Source: Coccinella septempunctata (lineage: Eukaryota; Arthropoda; Insecta; Coleoptera; Coccinellidae). Taken from it: a DNA stretch of 64,000 nucleotides. Under the pieces are notes generated by a model. The model ran no database searches. It worked only from the letters and a program-made list of their open reading frames with translations, and was not told the DNA's origin. The stretch is from positions 16,314,001 to 16,378,000 of the forward strand of contig NC_058190.1 of assembly GCF_907165205.1 (NCBI RefSeq), given 5' to 3'. Positions 20,696-30,323 of this stretch are shown here, one piece after another. A program made the translations under genes and the position numbers. Numbering within the stretch: position 1 is the first letter of the stretch; each line of letters begins with the position of its first letter.

Positions 20696-23161
20696 TCATA
20701 TCCTTTTATATTCAAAAATACTTTCTATATTATATATTCCTTTAATTGCACCAGTATTCAAATCTTTCAATAGATAACTGTTCACAGGGTGTTCTGTTTC
20801 AACTCTATATGGTCCATCAAATGGAAATAAGAATTTAGCACATCTATCTTCTCTTCTGTTAGATACCCTCAATGTTTTAACTATTACTGAATCTTTTTTT
20901 TTTAATTTTGTTTTCTTTTTATTTCTTTTTCTCATTTTCTTCAAAAATTTAGTTGCATTCATTTCCATTCTTCTATTGACTTCATTCACAATCTCTTGAT
21001 ATTGTCTGTTGTTTTCAAATTCCCATTTCCTTTCAGATAATTCATTTTTCATCAATACTATTGGGCATTCTTCATTATTCGTATTCGGCACACAATTCAT
21101 GAATTTCTCCACTTTATGTAAATTATTTTCCCATTCTGTGTGGTCATCAGGATTTATAATTCTCAAAAATTTTATTACTTCTCGTATATATCTCTCTGCT
21201 GGATTAGCAGCTGGATGTCGAATACTTGTAAATCTTAATTGTATTTCATTTTCACTGCAAAACCTTTCAAATCTTTCATTTCTGAAATATGTGACATTAT
21301 CAAGTATACAAGCCTTAACTGCTCCCAACTCGTCCATATATTGTCTGAATTTTCTTTTTATTTCTTCACAATTTGTTCTTTTACATGTATACAATTTAAC
21401 GTACTTCGAAAAAATATCCAAAATCACTAAAATATGTCTATTTCCACTTTTGCTTGGTATCAGATCACTCAGAAAATCAATTGCTACTAAATCTAATGGA
21501 TTATTTGCTGTTATTGTTTTTGTTTGATTAGTATTTGTTCTATTTTTGTTCTTGCTTAATTGACATATTCTACATGTAGATGTTATTTCCTTCGCTAATC
21601 TTTGGTCATGCTTTGTGATGTAGTTTTCTCTGAATAACAACCATAACTTCCTTGATCCAATATGTCCATATTCCTCATGTAGATATTTTAAAATTCTTCT
21701 GCATAAGTCTTCTGTAATAACATATAATTCTTTATTTTGTTCTTTCTTTAAATATATTTCATTTTTCAATTGGCATTTTTGTTTTTCTTTATCTTCTAAT
21801 TGTTGCTGTGACTCAATAATCATATCTGAAGAAAAAATTCCATCTGCATCTTTCATTACATTAATCCCTATATATTTTTGATTAACCTTTTTCTGGTTTC
21901 CTTCTCTTGATAATATATCTGGAATCACATTTGATTTTCCTGGTATATGTCGAATTTCAAAATCATACTCTTGTAGTAAAAGAGCCCATCTATGTATTCT
22001 GCTATTTCCAAATCTATTCTTCAATATGTTTGTGAGTGCTGAATGATCTGTTTCTATGTAGAATTTATCACCCAGTAAATAAAACCTCAATTTTTTTATA
22101 CAAAATATGATTCTTGCTAATTCTAATTCGGATACACTATAATTTTTCTCATATGGTTTTGTGATTCTTGAAATAAAACATATTGGGACCTCCTTATCTT
22201 GATATTTTTGAAATAACACACCTGCAAATTTTTCTTTTGATGCATCCGTTTTCAATATAAAAGGATAGTCATTATTTGGATGAAATACTTTCAATTGTTG
22301 AGTTAATGTTTTTTTTAATTCTTCAAATGCCATGTTTCGTTCATCATTCCATTTCCATTTTACACCTTTCCTTAAGAGTTCTATCAATTTGATTTCCTTC
22401 TGACTTAAATCTGGAATCAATCTTTTGAAATAATTAATCATTCCTAAAAATCCCCTTAACGTTTTCAAATTCTTGGGTGTCTTATATTCTTGAATTGCCT
22501 TTATTTTGTCATCGTCCATTTCCAGTACATCTTGATCTACTTTATATTCTAAATATGTGATTTGCTCTAGATAAAATTTACATTTTTCCAAATTAATTTT
22601 TAATCCTGCCTCTTCTAATTCCTTCAATACAATTTCAATATGTTTCATGTTTCCGTCAAATTTTTGTATATTTTCATTGTTCATCAAAACACTTGGAAAT
22701 GGATCTTTTCTATTTTTATAAATCTCTTCCATTAAAATGTTATTCTTCTCTTCTTGTTTTACTTGTATGTATCGAATTTTTTCTTCTTGTTGTTGTTGGT
22801 ACATTTTGAGTTGTTCCTCTACCTCCATTGTGATATTTTGTTCATATTTATTTATTTTATCTATTGCAATATTCATTTTTGTTTCTACCTTATGATTTAT
22901 TTCATTTATTTTATTTTCATTATCTTTTATTTTTGTAATGATTTCATCTTTCTCATTTTTCATTGTATTCCTTAAGTCTGATATTATATCATCAAATTTT
23001 TTATTCTGTTCTTCAAATCTTGTGTTCATATTTTCTAATAACTTTACAATTTTATCCATTTGGCTCTCTCCTATATCTTGATCTCTGCTTATTCCTTCCT
23101 CATCAAGTATTTCATTTTCTTCATTTCTTTTATTTCTCAATTCCATTTTGCGGTTTGCCAT
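20696..23161 (-). CDS. Gag N-terminus fused in frame to RT connection, RNase H and integrase (821 aa)
   Basis: Residues 1 to about 155 are a charged, Lys/Glu-rich coiled coil like the Gag start of gypsy elements. An in-frame junction near residue 160 then enters RT just after the palm (HIEIVLKELEEAGLKINLEKC). The RT connection has LRGFLGMINYFKRLIP. RNase H/tether has FILKTDASKEKFAGVLFQ and ETDHSAL. Integrase has an H-H-C-C finger (HEEYGHIG ... CRICQL), DDE residues in AIDFLSD, LDNVTYF and NPAERYIR, and a GPYRVE C-terminal module. The YxDD box, protease and nucleocapsid knuckles are absent. There are no stops across 2.4 kb. It cannot reverse-transcribe alone and would depend on an intact relative. 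Confidence 0.8.
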   Translation of the reverse strand: MANRKMELRNKRNEENEILDEEGISRDQDIGESQMDKIVKLLENMNTRFEEQNKKFDDIISDLRNTMKNEKDEIITKIKDNENKINEINHKVETKMNIAIDKINKYEQNITMEVEEQLKMYQQQQEEKIRYIQVKQEEKNNILMEEIYKNRKDPFPSVLMNNENIQKFDGNMKHIEIVLKELEEAGLKINLEKCKFYLEQITYLEYKVDQDVLEMDDDKIKAIQEYKTPKNLKTLRGFLGMINYFKRLIPDLSQKEIKLIELLRKGVKWKWNDERNMAFEELKKTLTQQLKVFHPNNDYPFILKTDASKEKFAGVLFQKYQDKEVPICFISRITKPYEKNYSVSELELARIIFCIKKLRFYLLGDKFYIETDHSALTNILKNRFGNSRIHRWALLLQEYDFEIRHIPGKSNVIPDILSREGNQKKVNQKYIGINVMKDADGIFSSDMIIESQQQLEDKEKQKCQLKNEIYLKKEQNKELYVITEDLCRRILKYLHEEYGHIGSRKLWLLFRENYITKHDQRLAKEITSTCRICQLSKNKNRTNTNQTKTITANNPLDLVAIDFLSDLIPSKSGNRHILVILDIFSKYVKLYTCKRTNCEEIKRKFRQYMDELGAVKACILDNVTYFRNERFERFCSENEIQLRFTSIRHPAANPAERYIREVIKFLRIINPDDHTEWENNLHKVEKFMNCVPNTNNEECPIVLMKNELSERKWEFENNRQYQEIVNEVNRRMEMNATKFLKKMRKRNKKKTKLKKKDSVIVKTLRVSNRREDRCAKFLFPFDGPYRVETEHPVNSYLLKDLNTGAIKGIYNIESIFEYKRI

Positions 23162-23271
23162 TTGTATCTTACTCAGAATATATAATATATATAAAAAAAA
23201 TATAATGAATCAAGAAATTTGATAAAATGCTTTTCAATAACTCTTAATATTATAAGAATTGAAAATTTTCT

Positions 23272-23289
23272 GCCCCACGTTGGGCGCCA
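23272..23289 (-). promoter_or_regulatory. primer-binding site (tRNA-Lys type)
   Basis: TGGCGCCCAACGTGGGGC on the minus strand, four bases inside the 5' LTR. From memory this equals the tRNA-Lys-1,2 primer-binding site of several retroelements. Confidence 0.75.
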
Positions 23290-23293
23290 AAAT

Positions 23294-24207
23294 TGTTATG
23301 ATTCCTTTTATTTGTTTTTTCGTTCGAAATGAGAATGAATTTTAGAATCAAATAAATGATAAAATTAAATTTTGAAATTCCCGGTAGACTCTATCACTAT
23401 TGAGGATTCAAGAAAAATGAAAAATTTATATATATTAATATAACATTCAATGCCATTGAAAATAATCTCAATTCAAAAATCTCGAAATATTCTAATTCAA
23501 TTCCTATAATTAATTAAATCTAATTCTTTATGAAAAGGAAAACTACACTTACATCTATGTTACTGACTAATCTATGGTCCAATATCCACGAATTCAAATG
23601 TAGGTTATGTTTGTCTTTAAAGTTTATTTCACACCAAAATGCTCCTTGGATTCTTGTTCTCTGGATATGTTGCTTTCAACTATTATTTCTAGGTCTTTCC
23701 ACCGTTGAATTGGTTGCTCAGGATCACAATGAATGTTACTTTTATGAAAGTAATTCAACAGCCAGTAGTATACTTCCAAATATATAAATATTATCGTCTT
23801 GATATGGTAATACCTTCTGTTTCTACTTCAACTGAGTTTTTTGGCTTCAATTTCCAATTATTCAAACGATTTGTACCTTTTACAATTTCTGCAATGCTTC
23901 TTTCTACTCTCGATCTTCATATCTCTCTTCTTTTTTTTTCTTGTTTCCCTGGTTTCCATCCCCTCACTTTCCTACACTCTTGATTTCCTAATTTTCAACT
24001 TATCTATTCATAGACACTATTCACAAATTTTTATAATCTAAATTTTTCATTTTCAGTTATTGGCCTCAATAGATATTGGATATGAATTTTGAATATCAGT
24101 ATAAAAATATGTACTTCAACTTGAATATATAAGTAATATATCATAATGTATCCTTTTCAAATGTGATTTGGAATTTTATATTGAACGTAATACTTTGATC
24201 CATAACA
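23294..24207 (-). repeat. 5' LTR of the nested gypsy element
   Basis: Pairs with 19704-20619. It contains the element promoter by position. No TATA call was attempted because the LTR is AT-rich throughout. Confidence 0.9.
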
Positions 24208-24214
24208 ATACATA

Positions 24215-24600
24215 TATATAGTATATAGTGAGAAGGGGTTACAGTTCACTGCGACCTTAAGGTCTATTGTGCCCCCTAACAGAGCTGTTTTCATCGCGCC
24301 CTTTACAGCTCGCCTTCCAGATCCAGAGATCTGATGAAATCCAATATCTGGGACGGCTTCAACGAGGATAATTCCCCACTCCTACAAGTTTCTCGTCCAA
24401 AGCACTCTTTCCTTTGGCTTGCAATGGCAAAGCATTCCGTAACCAGGTGAATAGGAGATTCCTCCTCCTCCCCACAGAATCTACACTCGTCAGTGTCCGA
24501 CAAACCCATTCTCAACAGATGCTTCTTTAGGCGACAATGTCCTGTGAGAAAGCCTGATAGAAGTAGCACTCCACAGTTTTTCTAGGCTCCTTGGTTTGGT
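24215..24600 (-). pseudogene. 3' end of a LINE with zinc-binding RT tail (zf-RVT)
   Basis: Minus-strand frame (24303-24569) with GFLTGHCRLKKHLLRMGL and CRFCGEEEESPIHLVTEC. This is the C-x2-C...H-x4-C tail that follows RNase H in Jockey/R1/I-type LINEs. It ends with an AT-repeat tail near 24210-24235. It is joined out of frame to the end of the macro domain, so it is most likely a 5'-truncated LINE inserted into the gypsy element before the nested LTR element arrived. Confidence 0.65.
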
Positions 24601-24612
24601 TCGGGTTAAAAT

Positions 24613-25027
24613 TGCATACTAGGATCCGTATACCAGTCTCCTGAAATACCACCTCCAGCATGCTTCGCACAACCCACCAATTCAACTGGTCCAATCCACA
24701 ACCGATCTTGGGAACAGCTAATTTCCTAACTCCAAAGCGTTGAAGGTCTTCTTTCAAGCTATGCAGTGCCGTCCATAGATTCTCATAGGTTGGCTTCTGA
24801 TGGGAATGTTGCTTGGTGACTAGGTAATAAATGAACCGACCTTCAGCCTTCAATTTCAAAGATTTTCCGATTCTTGGCTGCTGTCGCAATAGTTCTTCGT
24901 ACCGTCCAAATTTATTTCTGAATACTCATGCTATTCCTTCGCTCATACGAAGGTCCTTCGCTACACAATGAGCGAGAGAGTATTCCTCAGACACGGTAAA
25001 GAGGTCTTGATATACTTCCTGTGTGAC
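24613..25027 (-). pseudogene. macro domain, OARD1/TARG1-like ADP-ribose hydrolase, fused to gypsy integrase
   Basis: The frame runs on from the integrase C-terminus: VYQDLFTVSEEYSLAHCVA, KDLRMSEGIA, FRNKFGRYEELLRQQ, GRFIYYLVTK, KPTYENLWTALHSL, KIGCGLDQLNW and VFQETGI. The order and spacing match human OARD1 (TARG1), which removes ADP-ribose from modified proteins. The two OARD1 catalytic residues are both kept: Lys in YYLVTK (Lys84 equivalent, near 24814) and Asp in GCGLD (Asp125 equivalent, near 24691). The only break is one TGA where OARD1 has Val46, right after GIA. Otherwise it stays in one frame for about 138 codons. The domain is encoded as the C-terminal extension of Pol, 40 or so residues after the integrase GPY-type module. 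Confidence 0.85.
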
Positions 25028-25119
25028 GCCGAATCGTGCAACGCGTGTCTCACCAAAGCAATCCATAAACCTCTGGTAATAGCTGCTACCTTGCATCGGA
25101 GTTACCACAAGACGTACCT

Positions 25120-26454
25120 CTTCTTCGTCCTGCGCGTACGGAGCTAACCGGTTAAAATGGACGACCTTCGGTTTCCCTCTAGGGAGCTTCCTTATCCTGT
25201 AAACTACATCATTTATTCTCTTGATTACTTCATACAGTCCCTCCCAATGTCTCTGCAGCTTCGGAGAGAAACCTTGCCTCCTTTGTGGGTTATGTAGCCA
25301 CACCAGATCTCCAGCAGTGAATCCATCTTCAATAGCCTTGATGTCGTAGCGCATTTTCTTTCGGTCACTTGCTTGCTGCATTTGATTGCGCACCTTGTCA
25401 TGAATGTATTCCAGCTTGTTTCTTAATTTACTAATGTAGTCCTCCCCAGCTACGTCTTCTCCAGGCTTACAAGTCGCAAGGCAGCCTCATTTCTCGGCCG
25501 AACATTATACTAGCTGGAGTTTCCTTGCTACATTCTTGAACCGAAGATCCATATGCCATGGTGAATGGATGTAAATACTCATCTCAGTCCCGCTGGTGGT
25601 CAGAAACTACTTTGGTTAGATGCTTTTCCGTGCTCCGATTCATTCGTTCGACCCTGCCATCTGATTGTGGATGAAGAGGTGTAGTCCTTGTTTTGTGAAT
25701 CCCCAATTTCCTGCGTACTTCTTGGAATTACTTCGATTCAAAATTTCAGCCTTGATCACAACGCAGCTCTAGAGGTATTCCAAATCTGCAGAAGAATTCT
25801 TTGACCAATTTATCAGCTACCGTACTTGCCTCTTGATTAGGAATACCGTAGGCTTCCACACATTTTATGAAATAGTCCATCGCTACCAAAATGTACTTGT
25901 TTCCTTGGTCTGTTTCGGGAAAGGGGCCAGCGATGTTGACAGCTAGTCGTTCCATTTGGGATCCGACGTTATATTGCTTCATTGGTGCTTTTTCTTTACT
26001 ATAAGGTCCGTTAGCAGCAGCACAAACCTTGCATCTTCTATACCAATCTTTATAGTCCTTCTTTCAATTTAGCCAATAAAATCGCTGCCTGACTTTATCC
26101 AAGGTCCTAGTTATCCCGAAATGTCCACCTGAAGTTCCATTATGTAGTCTGGTCAGAATGTCTATAACACGGCTCTTCGGCACAATCAACTGAAGTCTCT
26201 GCTCAGTTCCATCTTCCCAACAACGGTTCAGAAGACCTCCATCAATCTTCAACGTTTCCCATTGTGCCCAATACGACTTTATATTCTGGCTCAGTCTGTA
26301 TACTTCTTCCCAAGTAGGTTAGAAGAGTGGTACTCTTCTTCCAACTCAGGATTACTTTCAAGTCATTGTCTTCCTCTTGTGCTCTTTGAATTTCTTCGGG
26401 AAGCCAGCCTTCTTCGATTACGGTGGTCCGCCTTAAATCGATCTTCTTTTCCAG
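25120..26454 (-). pseudogene. gypsy integrase of the macro-domain element
   Basis: Minus-strand order: post-RNase H linker (26440-26240), H-H-C-C finger (HNGTSGGHFG ... CKVCAAA, 26130-26010), catalytic core (25982-25600), and C-terminal module (GDLVWLHNPQRR, KLQRHWEGLYEV, HFNRLAPY; 25310-25130). Similarity is to the 412/mdg1 group of Ty3/gypsy elements. The core's first Asp is replaced (LAVNIAGPF instead of an expected VDIAGPF). The second Asp (RCDQG) and the Glu (GRVERMNR) remain. Several stops interrupt it. RT and RNase H are missing upstream. Confidence 0.85.
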
Positions 26455-27761
26455 GTGCGAACAATGGCTGGAATCTGGGGACACCCAATGATTTTGGTCG
26501 AGCCAGTGTCTACCACAGCGACTCCTTTTAGTTTCCCAGCTGTAGCTCTTTCAAATTCTGGACGATTGCGCTTGGAATGCCTCTTTTTGTTGCAGTTCCA
26601 GCACACAGCATCCTTTTTCCTAGCGAGCGATATTCTGCTGACTTCTTCTCTGACAATCTTCTCAATAGATCGGTCTGTTTCTTGCTCTTATCTTACACGA
26701 AAGTGTCCTCTATGCGACGCTTGCTTCGATGCCTCAATTTCCAAAGCCTGGGCTAAGGCATCATCTATGGTTCTAGGGTGGGCTAGTCTCAGGGCTTGTT
26801 GTATTTCACTATCCTTTATCCCATCCACGAATATCTGCATTGATAGCTGTTCCAGGAAGCTATCTGGAGCAGATGGATAAGCCAGCCTGACTAATCTCGC
26901 CACATCAGCTTCAAAGTCCTGGAGATTTTCTCCTGTTTTCTGCACTCGGTTCTTTATTTGTGCATGGTATACTTGTTGCAGATGAGCATCGCCATATCTC
27001 ATCTGAAGTTTCGATGTAAGAACTTCGTAACAGGCTTGACTCTCCGGAATCGTTTGCAGAATGTTGAGTGCCTCTCCTCGTAGAGCTATTATTAATACTG
27101 TGGTTTTTTCGTTGTAGTTCCAGTTGTTCGCCAGGGCAGCAGCTTCAAACTGTTTTTGATATGTCGACCAGGGTATTTTTCCATCAAAAGTTGGAGGCTT
27201 GATCTTCACTCTACTACCTGCGCCGTCATTTTCCGCTTCCGCTGTGCTGTAGGGTGTTAAAGCCAGAATATCTGTTCTGTTTGATATACTTTTCAAGGAA
27301 TCTATCAATTTGGAATTATGTTCAATTATTCCTGCCATTCCTTCAAACTTTCCGTTAACCTTGTCAAAATTTTCATCAACTTCGTCAAATTTTTCACTCT
27401 TTATATTGAATCTCTCGGCCACTTTATCGAATTTCTCATTTATGGTTTCTAGTTACCCATCCAATTTATCTGTAAGTTGACTCCCTACATCGTTACAATT
27501 TTCCCTAATCTGGACCATTTTCTCATTCAATTTCCCATCAATTTTCTCATTTAATCTTCTGGAATTTTCTTCCATTTGTTCATTCAACTTACAGGACTTC
27601 TCGTCCATTTTCTCATTCAACTTACAAGAGTTCTCGTCCATTTTCTCATTCAATATTCGAGAATTTTCTTCCATTCTTTCGTTCATCTTACCCAAAAAGT
27701 CCATTACCGCTTGAGTCTCCATCGCGTTCTGTAGTCTTGTGTTCACTGGCATGAACTCCAA
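26455..27761 (-). pseudogene. Gag of the macro-domain gypsy element
   Basis: Starts at 27761. The first ~100 residues are a coiled coil made of a repeated unit close to LNEKMDENSCK (about five degenerate copies, 27540-27690), then an in-frame TAA. The second part (27422-26688) is a retrotransposon Gag capsid: IKPPTFDGKIPWSTYQKQFE, YEVLTSKLQMRYGD, ENLQDFEADVARL, FVDGIKDSEIQQAL. A degraded zinc knuckle follows (CWNCNKKRHSKRNR, His kept, last Cys lost). A DTGST stretch that may be a protease scrap marks the edge of a large deletion near 26460. Confidence 0.8.
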
Positions 27762-27817
27762 ATAACCGAAAATATTTATTTAATTCGAGTGATGTTGAAC
27801 CTCACACCTGACACCAT

Positions 27818-28080
27818 TGTAACGTTTTCTTCGCTGAATTAAAACGTCCGACTGAAAATTATTTATTTACACTTAATACACTCATATCTCACAAACTAAC
27901 CATGTCACTACTAATTATTTCTACTAGTCTTGCACTGTGAACTATAACTGTACCCTACCTGCTCCTCCGCTGGGCTTATATAAGCGCCGGAAACATTCCC
28001 GTGCTGTTCGCGACTGTTCCTGAAGGAAGCGAGCGCTCTGGTTCTCGAAAGGTCCGACCGCAAGGGCCGGACTGGTTACA
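27818..28080 (-). repeat. 5' LTR of the macro-domain gypsy element
   Basis: 263 bases, TGTAACG...GGTTACA, paired with 19318-19584. On the minus strand it is followed by ATGGTGTCAGGTG, whose TGGTGTCAGG begins the primer-binding site. Confidence 0.85.
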
Positions 28081-28290
28081 GTAGGAAGAAAATTAATGTT
28101 CCCAAAATTCATTTCAAATCTCTTTTGTCGAATCGCGACACATATTCAATTTCATTCCCAATAGAGTCCCAATAGTGTTATCTCATTTAGTTAATTTTTT
28201 TAATTCAATTTGAATTCATCGGCTGAAAAAATTAATGAAAGAAATTCATTACAATAATTCATACACGAAATATTGACAAACTGCGGAACT
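28081..28290 (+). repeat. ribozyme-bearing dispersed repeat, copy 2 (right part)
   Basis: Continues the repeat interrupted at 19317. It matches 8410-8650: attaatgttcccaaaat, cgaatcgcgacaca, ttgaattcatcggctgaaaa, and attcatacacgaaatattgac. Confidence 0.75.
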
Positions 28291-28360
28291 TCACCTTTAG
28301 GCGACAATCCTCCGGTGAGGAGGCGTAACTTCTTCTTAAAAATGAATTTTTTTGGATGAT

Positions 28361-28657
28361 TCATTCCTGGAAAGTTTCTCCTTTGCCGTATTTGACACGA
28401 TGGATAATTGAAGGAATTAGACAGCAAACGACTAAAAATAAAACAATTATGAGCAAAATTTGCAATATTGTATTTTCTCGGCAGGATGCATCGAATGAAA
28501 TAATTTCATGAAGAATGTTTTCGAACATGCATTTGTGTTTCCATCCAATATTCTGGCGAGCAGCAACAAGAACGTGCCCATTTTCTATACGAAAAATCGA
28601 CCCTGCGAATTTTTTTGCTTTATAATATATTTTATTCGAATTGATCCTTACAGTCAT
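28361..28657 (-). CDS. hypothetical small membrane protein (98 aa)
   Basis: Not recognised. The ATG is preceded directly by an in-frame TGA, so the start is defined. Residues 1-62 are soluble and basic with three Cys. Residues 64-84 (ILQILLIIVLFLVVCCLIPS) form one strong hydrophobic segment, followed by a short basic cytoplasmic-type tail (HRVKYGKGETFQE). It resembles a single-pass protein, but a chance frame is possible. It sits in sequence that does not match any repeat in this window, facing a signal-peptide-like exon on the other strand 62 bases away. Confidence 0.35.
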   Translation of the reverse strand: MTVRINSNKIYYKAKKFAGSIFRIENGHVLVAARQNIGWKHKCMFENILHEIISFDASCRENTILQILLIIVLFLVVCCLIPSIIHRVKYGKGETFQE

Positions 28658-28719
28658 TCAGACAGCAAATGAAGACTGATTGAGTTCAATGTGAGTTGAT
28701 AGACCTATGAAGTTAAGGA

Positions 28720-28794
28720 ATGATCCTGCGCCAGCTCATTCCAATCATTATGGGGCTGCCAAAGTTGCTTGTGATAATCGCCTTGTTTCTCATG
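28720..28794 (+). CDS. candidate first coding exon encoding a signal peptide
   Basis: ATG at 28720, with a second in-frame ATG at 28750, encodes a 25-residue hydrophobic leader with core PKLLVIIALFLM. It ends exactly at a consensus donor, ATG|GTGAGT. Length, hydrophobic core and donor together fit exon 1 of a secreted or membrane protein. No downstream exon could be assigned: what follows is TE-rich and could be intron. Function unknown. Confidence 0.35.
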
Positions 28795-28799
28795 GTGAG

Positions 28800-29128
28800 T
28801 ATTTTCATGACTGATATTTGAATTGACTATGGACCGACCGTTCATCATTCGGATGATATAGGATTATTTGAAATTGTTGAGTTTTGATTCTTGTTTGTTG
28901 TGCTGAATATTTCACGAAGTAATATGTATAAACTTGCCGTAAAATCGCCTGACTGAAGGCATCTAGGAGTGAAATATGCTGGGCATATACACATTGGGCC
29001 ATTGAAAACGAAACAACAGCTCTGGAAGTCGGGAAAACCGACATATATAAAAACGCTTGGACACGTCAATTTTCGATTCTAGGCTGACAACTATTTAAAT
29101 AAAATTCGAAACAGAATTGCATCAACCC
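28800..29128. other. no recognisable gene
   Basis: AT-rich, directly after the candidate donor site. No domain or repeat recognised. Confidence 0.4.
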
Positions 29129-30005
29129 TTTGCCTAGTTGCACACACACACCGATTTTAGACGGCCGATTTTATATCGGTCGTCCAAATTCCAATAGTGA
29201 ACCACGTGTGGGAACGGGACCTTGCACATACGCCGACCACTGATCGGTGACGGTAAAATGCCGGTGAGAAACCGTCCAATACCGGCAATTAGGGAATCCA
29301 GACCACGTGACTTTCAACTGTCAAATATGGCGCTTGGTTGGCAAGCAGAGATTTTTGTTTCACTTAAATTTCTTAAAAAAATGGTGAATATCATTATAGA
29401 TAATGTATATACACTAATATCACGTTCTTATTCATTCAATATATAATTTAGAAAATGTTTTGTTTGCCTTGCATGAATTGAAATTCAATAATTATGGGTT
29501 TCGTGAGTTCAGAGCATAACATCATTGGTGCTTTTTCACCTAATTCTCTTCGCTGTTTTTGTAACAAAACTTGTGTGGATCCTTTTCATTATGTAGGACC
29601 TTTTGTCAAATAATCAAAATATTATTCTCTATAATTTCTTCTTGAATTAACCATTTTGGTGTAAGTATCGTTCAATTTGATTAATGGAAATAAATCATGC
29701 AAACTTGTTCGCACTGTATTCATTAATTAGTGAAGTACAATAAAATTTATATATCTATGTATATGTTTTTAGTATAGTAAATAAATGCAGATCAACACAA
29801 TTGAGTTTCTCTCAAATATTTTTATTGTTCAAACATACGTCAATTTTACTAATGTGAGTAACATTTGATTGTTAGGACTCAGTAGTGTTGTTGATGTTGA
29901 TGAAATGTGAGGTTCTATTTCTGGAAAAATAGCTGCTTTGATGAATTTATGATCGAACCCACAATAATACTTCCACAAAAATACATTATTGATATTGTCC
30001 ATTAG

Positions 30006-30182
30006 TCACCGAGGAGTGTTTTGAACTTTCTTTTCTAAGTCTTCTATTTTTCTGGTGGCAAAGTTGAACTGCTCAACTTGTGTACTTAACATGGTCATTG
30101 TCAAGTCTGTTTGTTTAGCACAGCCTCTCAATCTGCTTTGCCCTGCTTGCTCTGTATCACCCAGATCACTTCCTTCGTTACA
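30006..30182 (-). pseudogene. terminal exon with coiled-coil-like stretch (transposon protein)
   Basis: Begins right after a splice-acceptor-like CATTTTTTAG. Open for 58 codons: GDTEQAGQSRLRGCAKQTDL, STQVEQFNFATRKIEDLEKK, ending VQNTPR and TGA. The heptad-like spacing in the second half fits a coiled coil, as often follows the THAP domain in transposon proteins. Whether it was spliced to the THAP exon upstream is inferred. Confidence 0.4.
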
Positions 30183-30323
30183 CTAAAAAATGAATAGAAA
30201 ATTTTACATATTTTTAGAAAGTTAAACCTTTATAAAAACGTATTCGAATGAAATCACTGTATATTCAGTTTCACTTATAGGTATATGAATACAGACACAT
30301 AGATATTCTTCTTAGGTACCTAC

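Larger units (their letters stand above)
19704..24207 (-). mobile_element. young, internally deleted gypsy element nested in the macro-domain element
   Basis: LTRs 19704-20619 (916 bases) and 23294-24207 (914 bases) differ at only a handful of positions plus a poly-T length change, so the insertion is recent. Transcription runs right to left. The primer-binding site TGGCGCCCAACGTGGGGC (23289-23272) matches the 3' end of a tRNA-Lys. The purine tract AAATTTTAGGGGAA (20633-20620) abuts the 3' LTR. The interior holds one open frame of 821 codons that lacks protease and the RT palm. Flanks ATAAAT and ATACAT allow a 6-bp duplication with one mismatch. Confidence 0.85.
19318..28080 (-). mobile_element. 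Ty3/gypsy LTR element carrying a macro domain
   Basis: LTRs at 19318-19584 and 27818-28080 start TGTAAC and end GTTACA. On the minus strand the right LTR is 5'. A primer-binding site starting TGGTGTCAGG follows it (about 27816-27799). A purine tract TTAAGGAGGGGACAG (19599-19585) precedes the 3' LTR. Order: Gag (27761-26455), a protease scrap, a large deletion of protease/RT/RNase H, integrase, macro domain, LINE fragment, nested gypsy element, CCCH-like piece. LTRs are clearly diverged, the frame has several stops, and the first integrase Asp is changed. This is an old, dead insertion. It splits the ribozyme repeat, with a weak 4-bp flank match (atag/gtag). Confidence 0.85.

Noticed and set aside
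20696..23161. 821-codon frame as a host gene with a coiled coil
   Set aside because: It is flanked by 0.9-kb direct LTRs with primer site and purine tract, and contains RNase H and integrase motifs.
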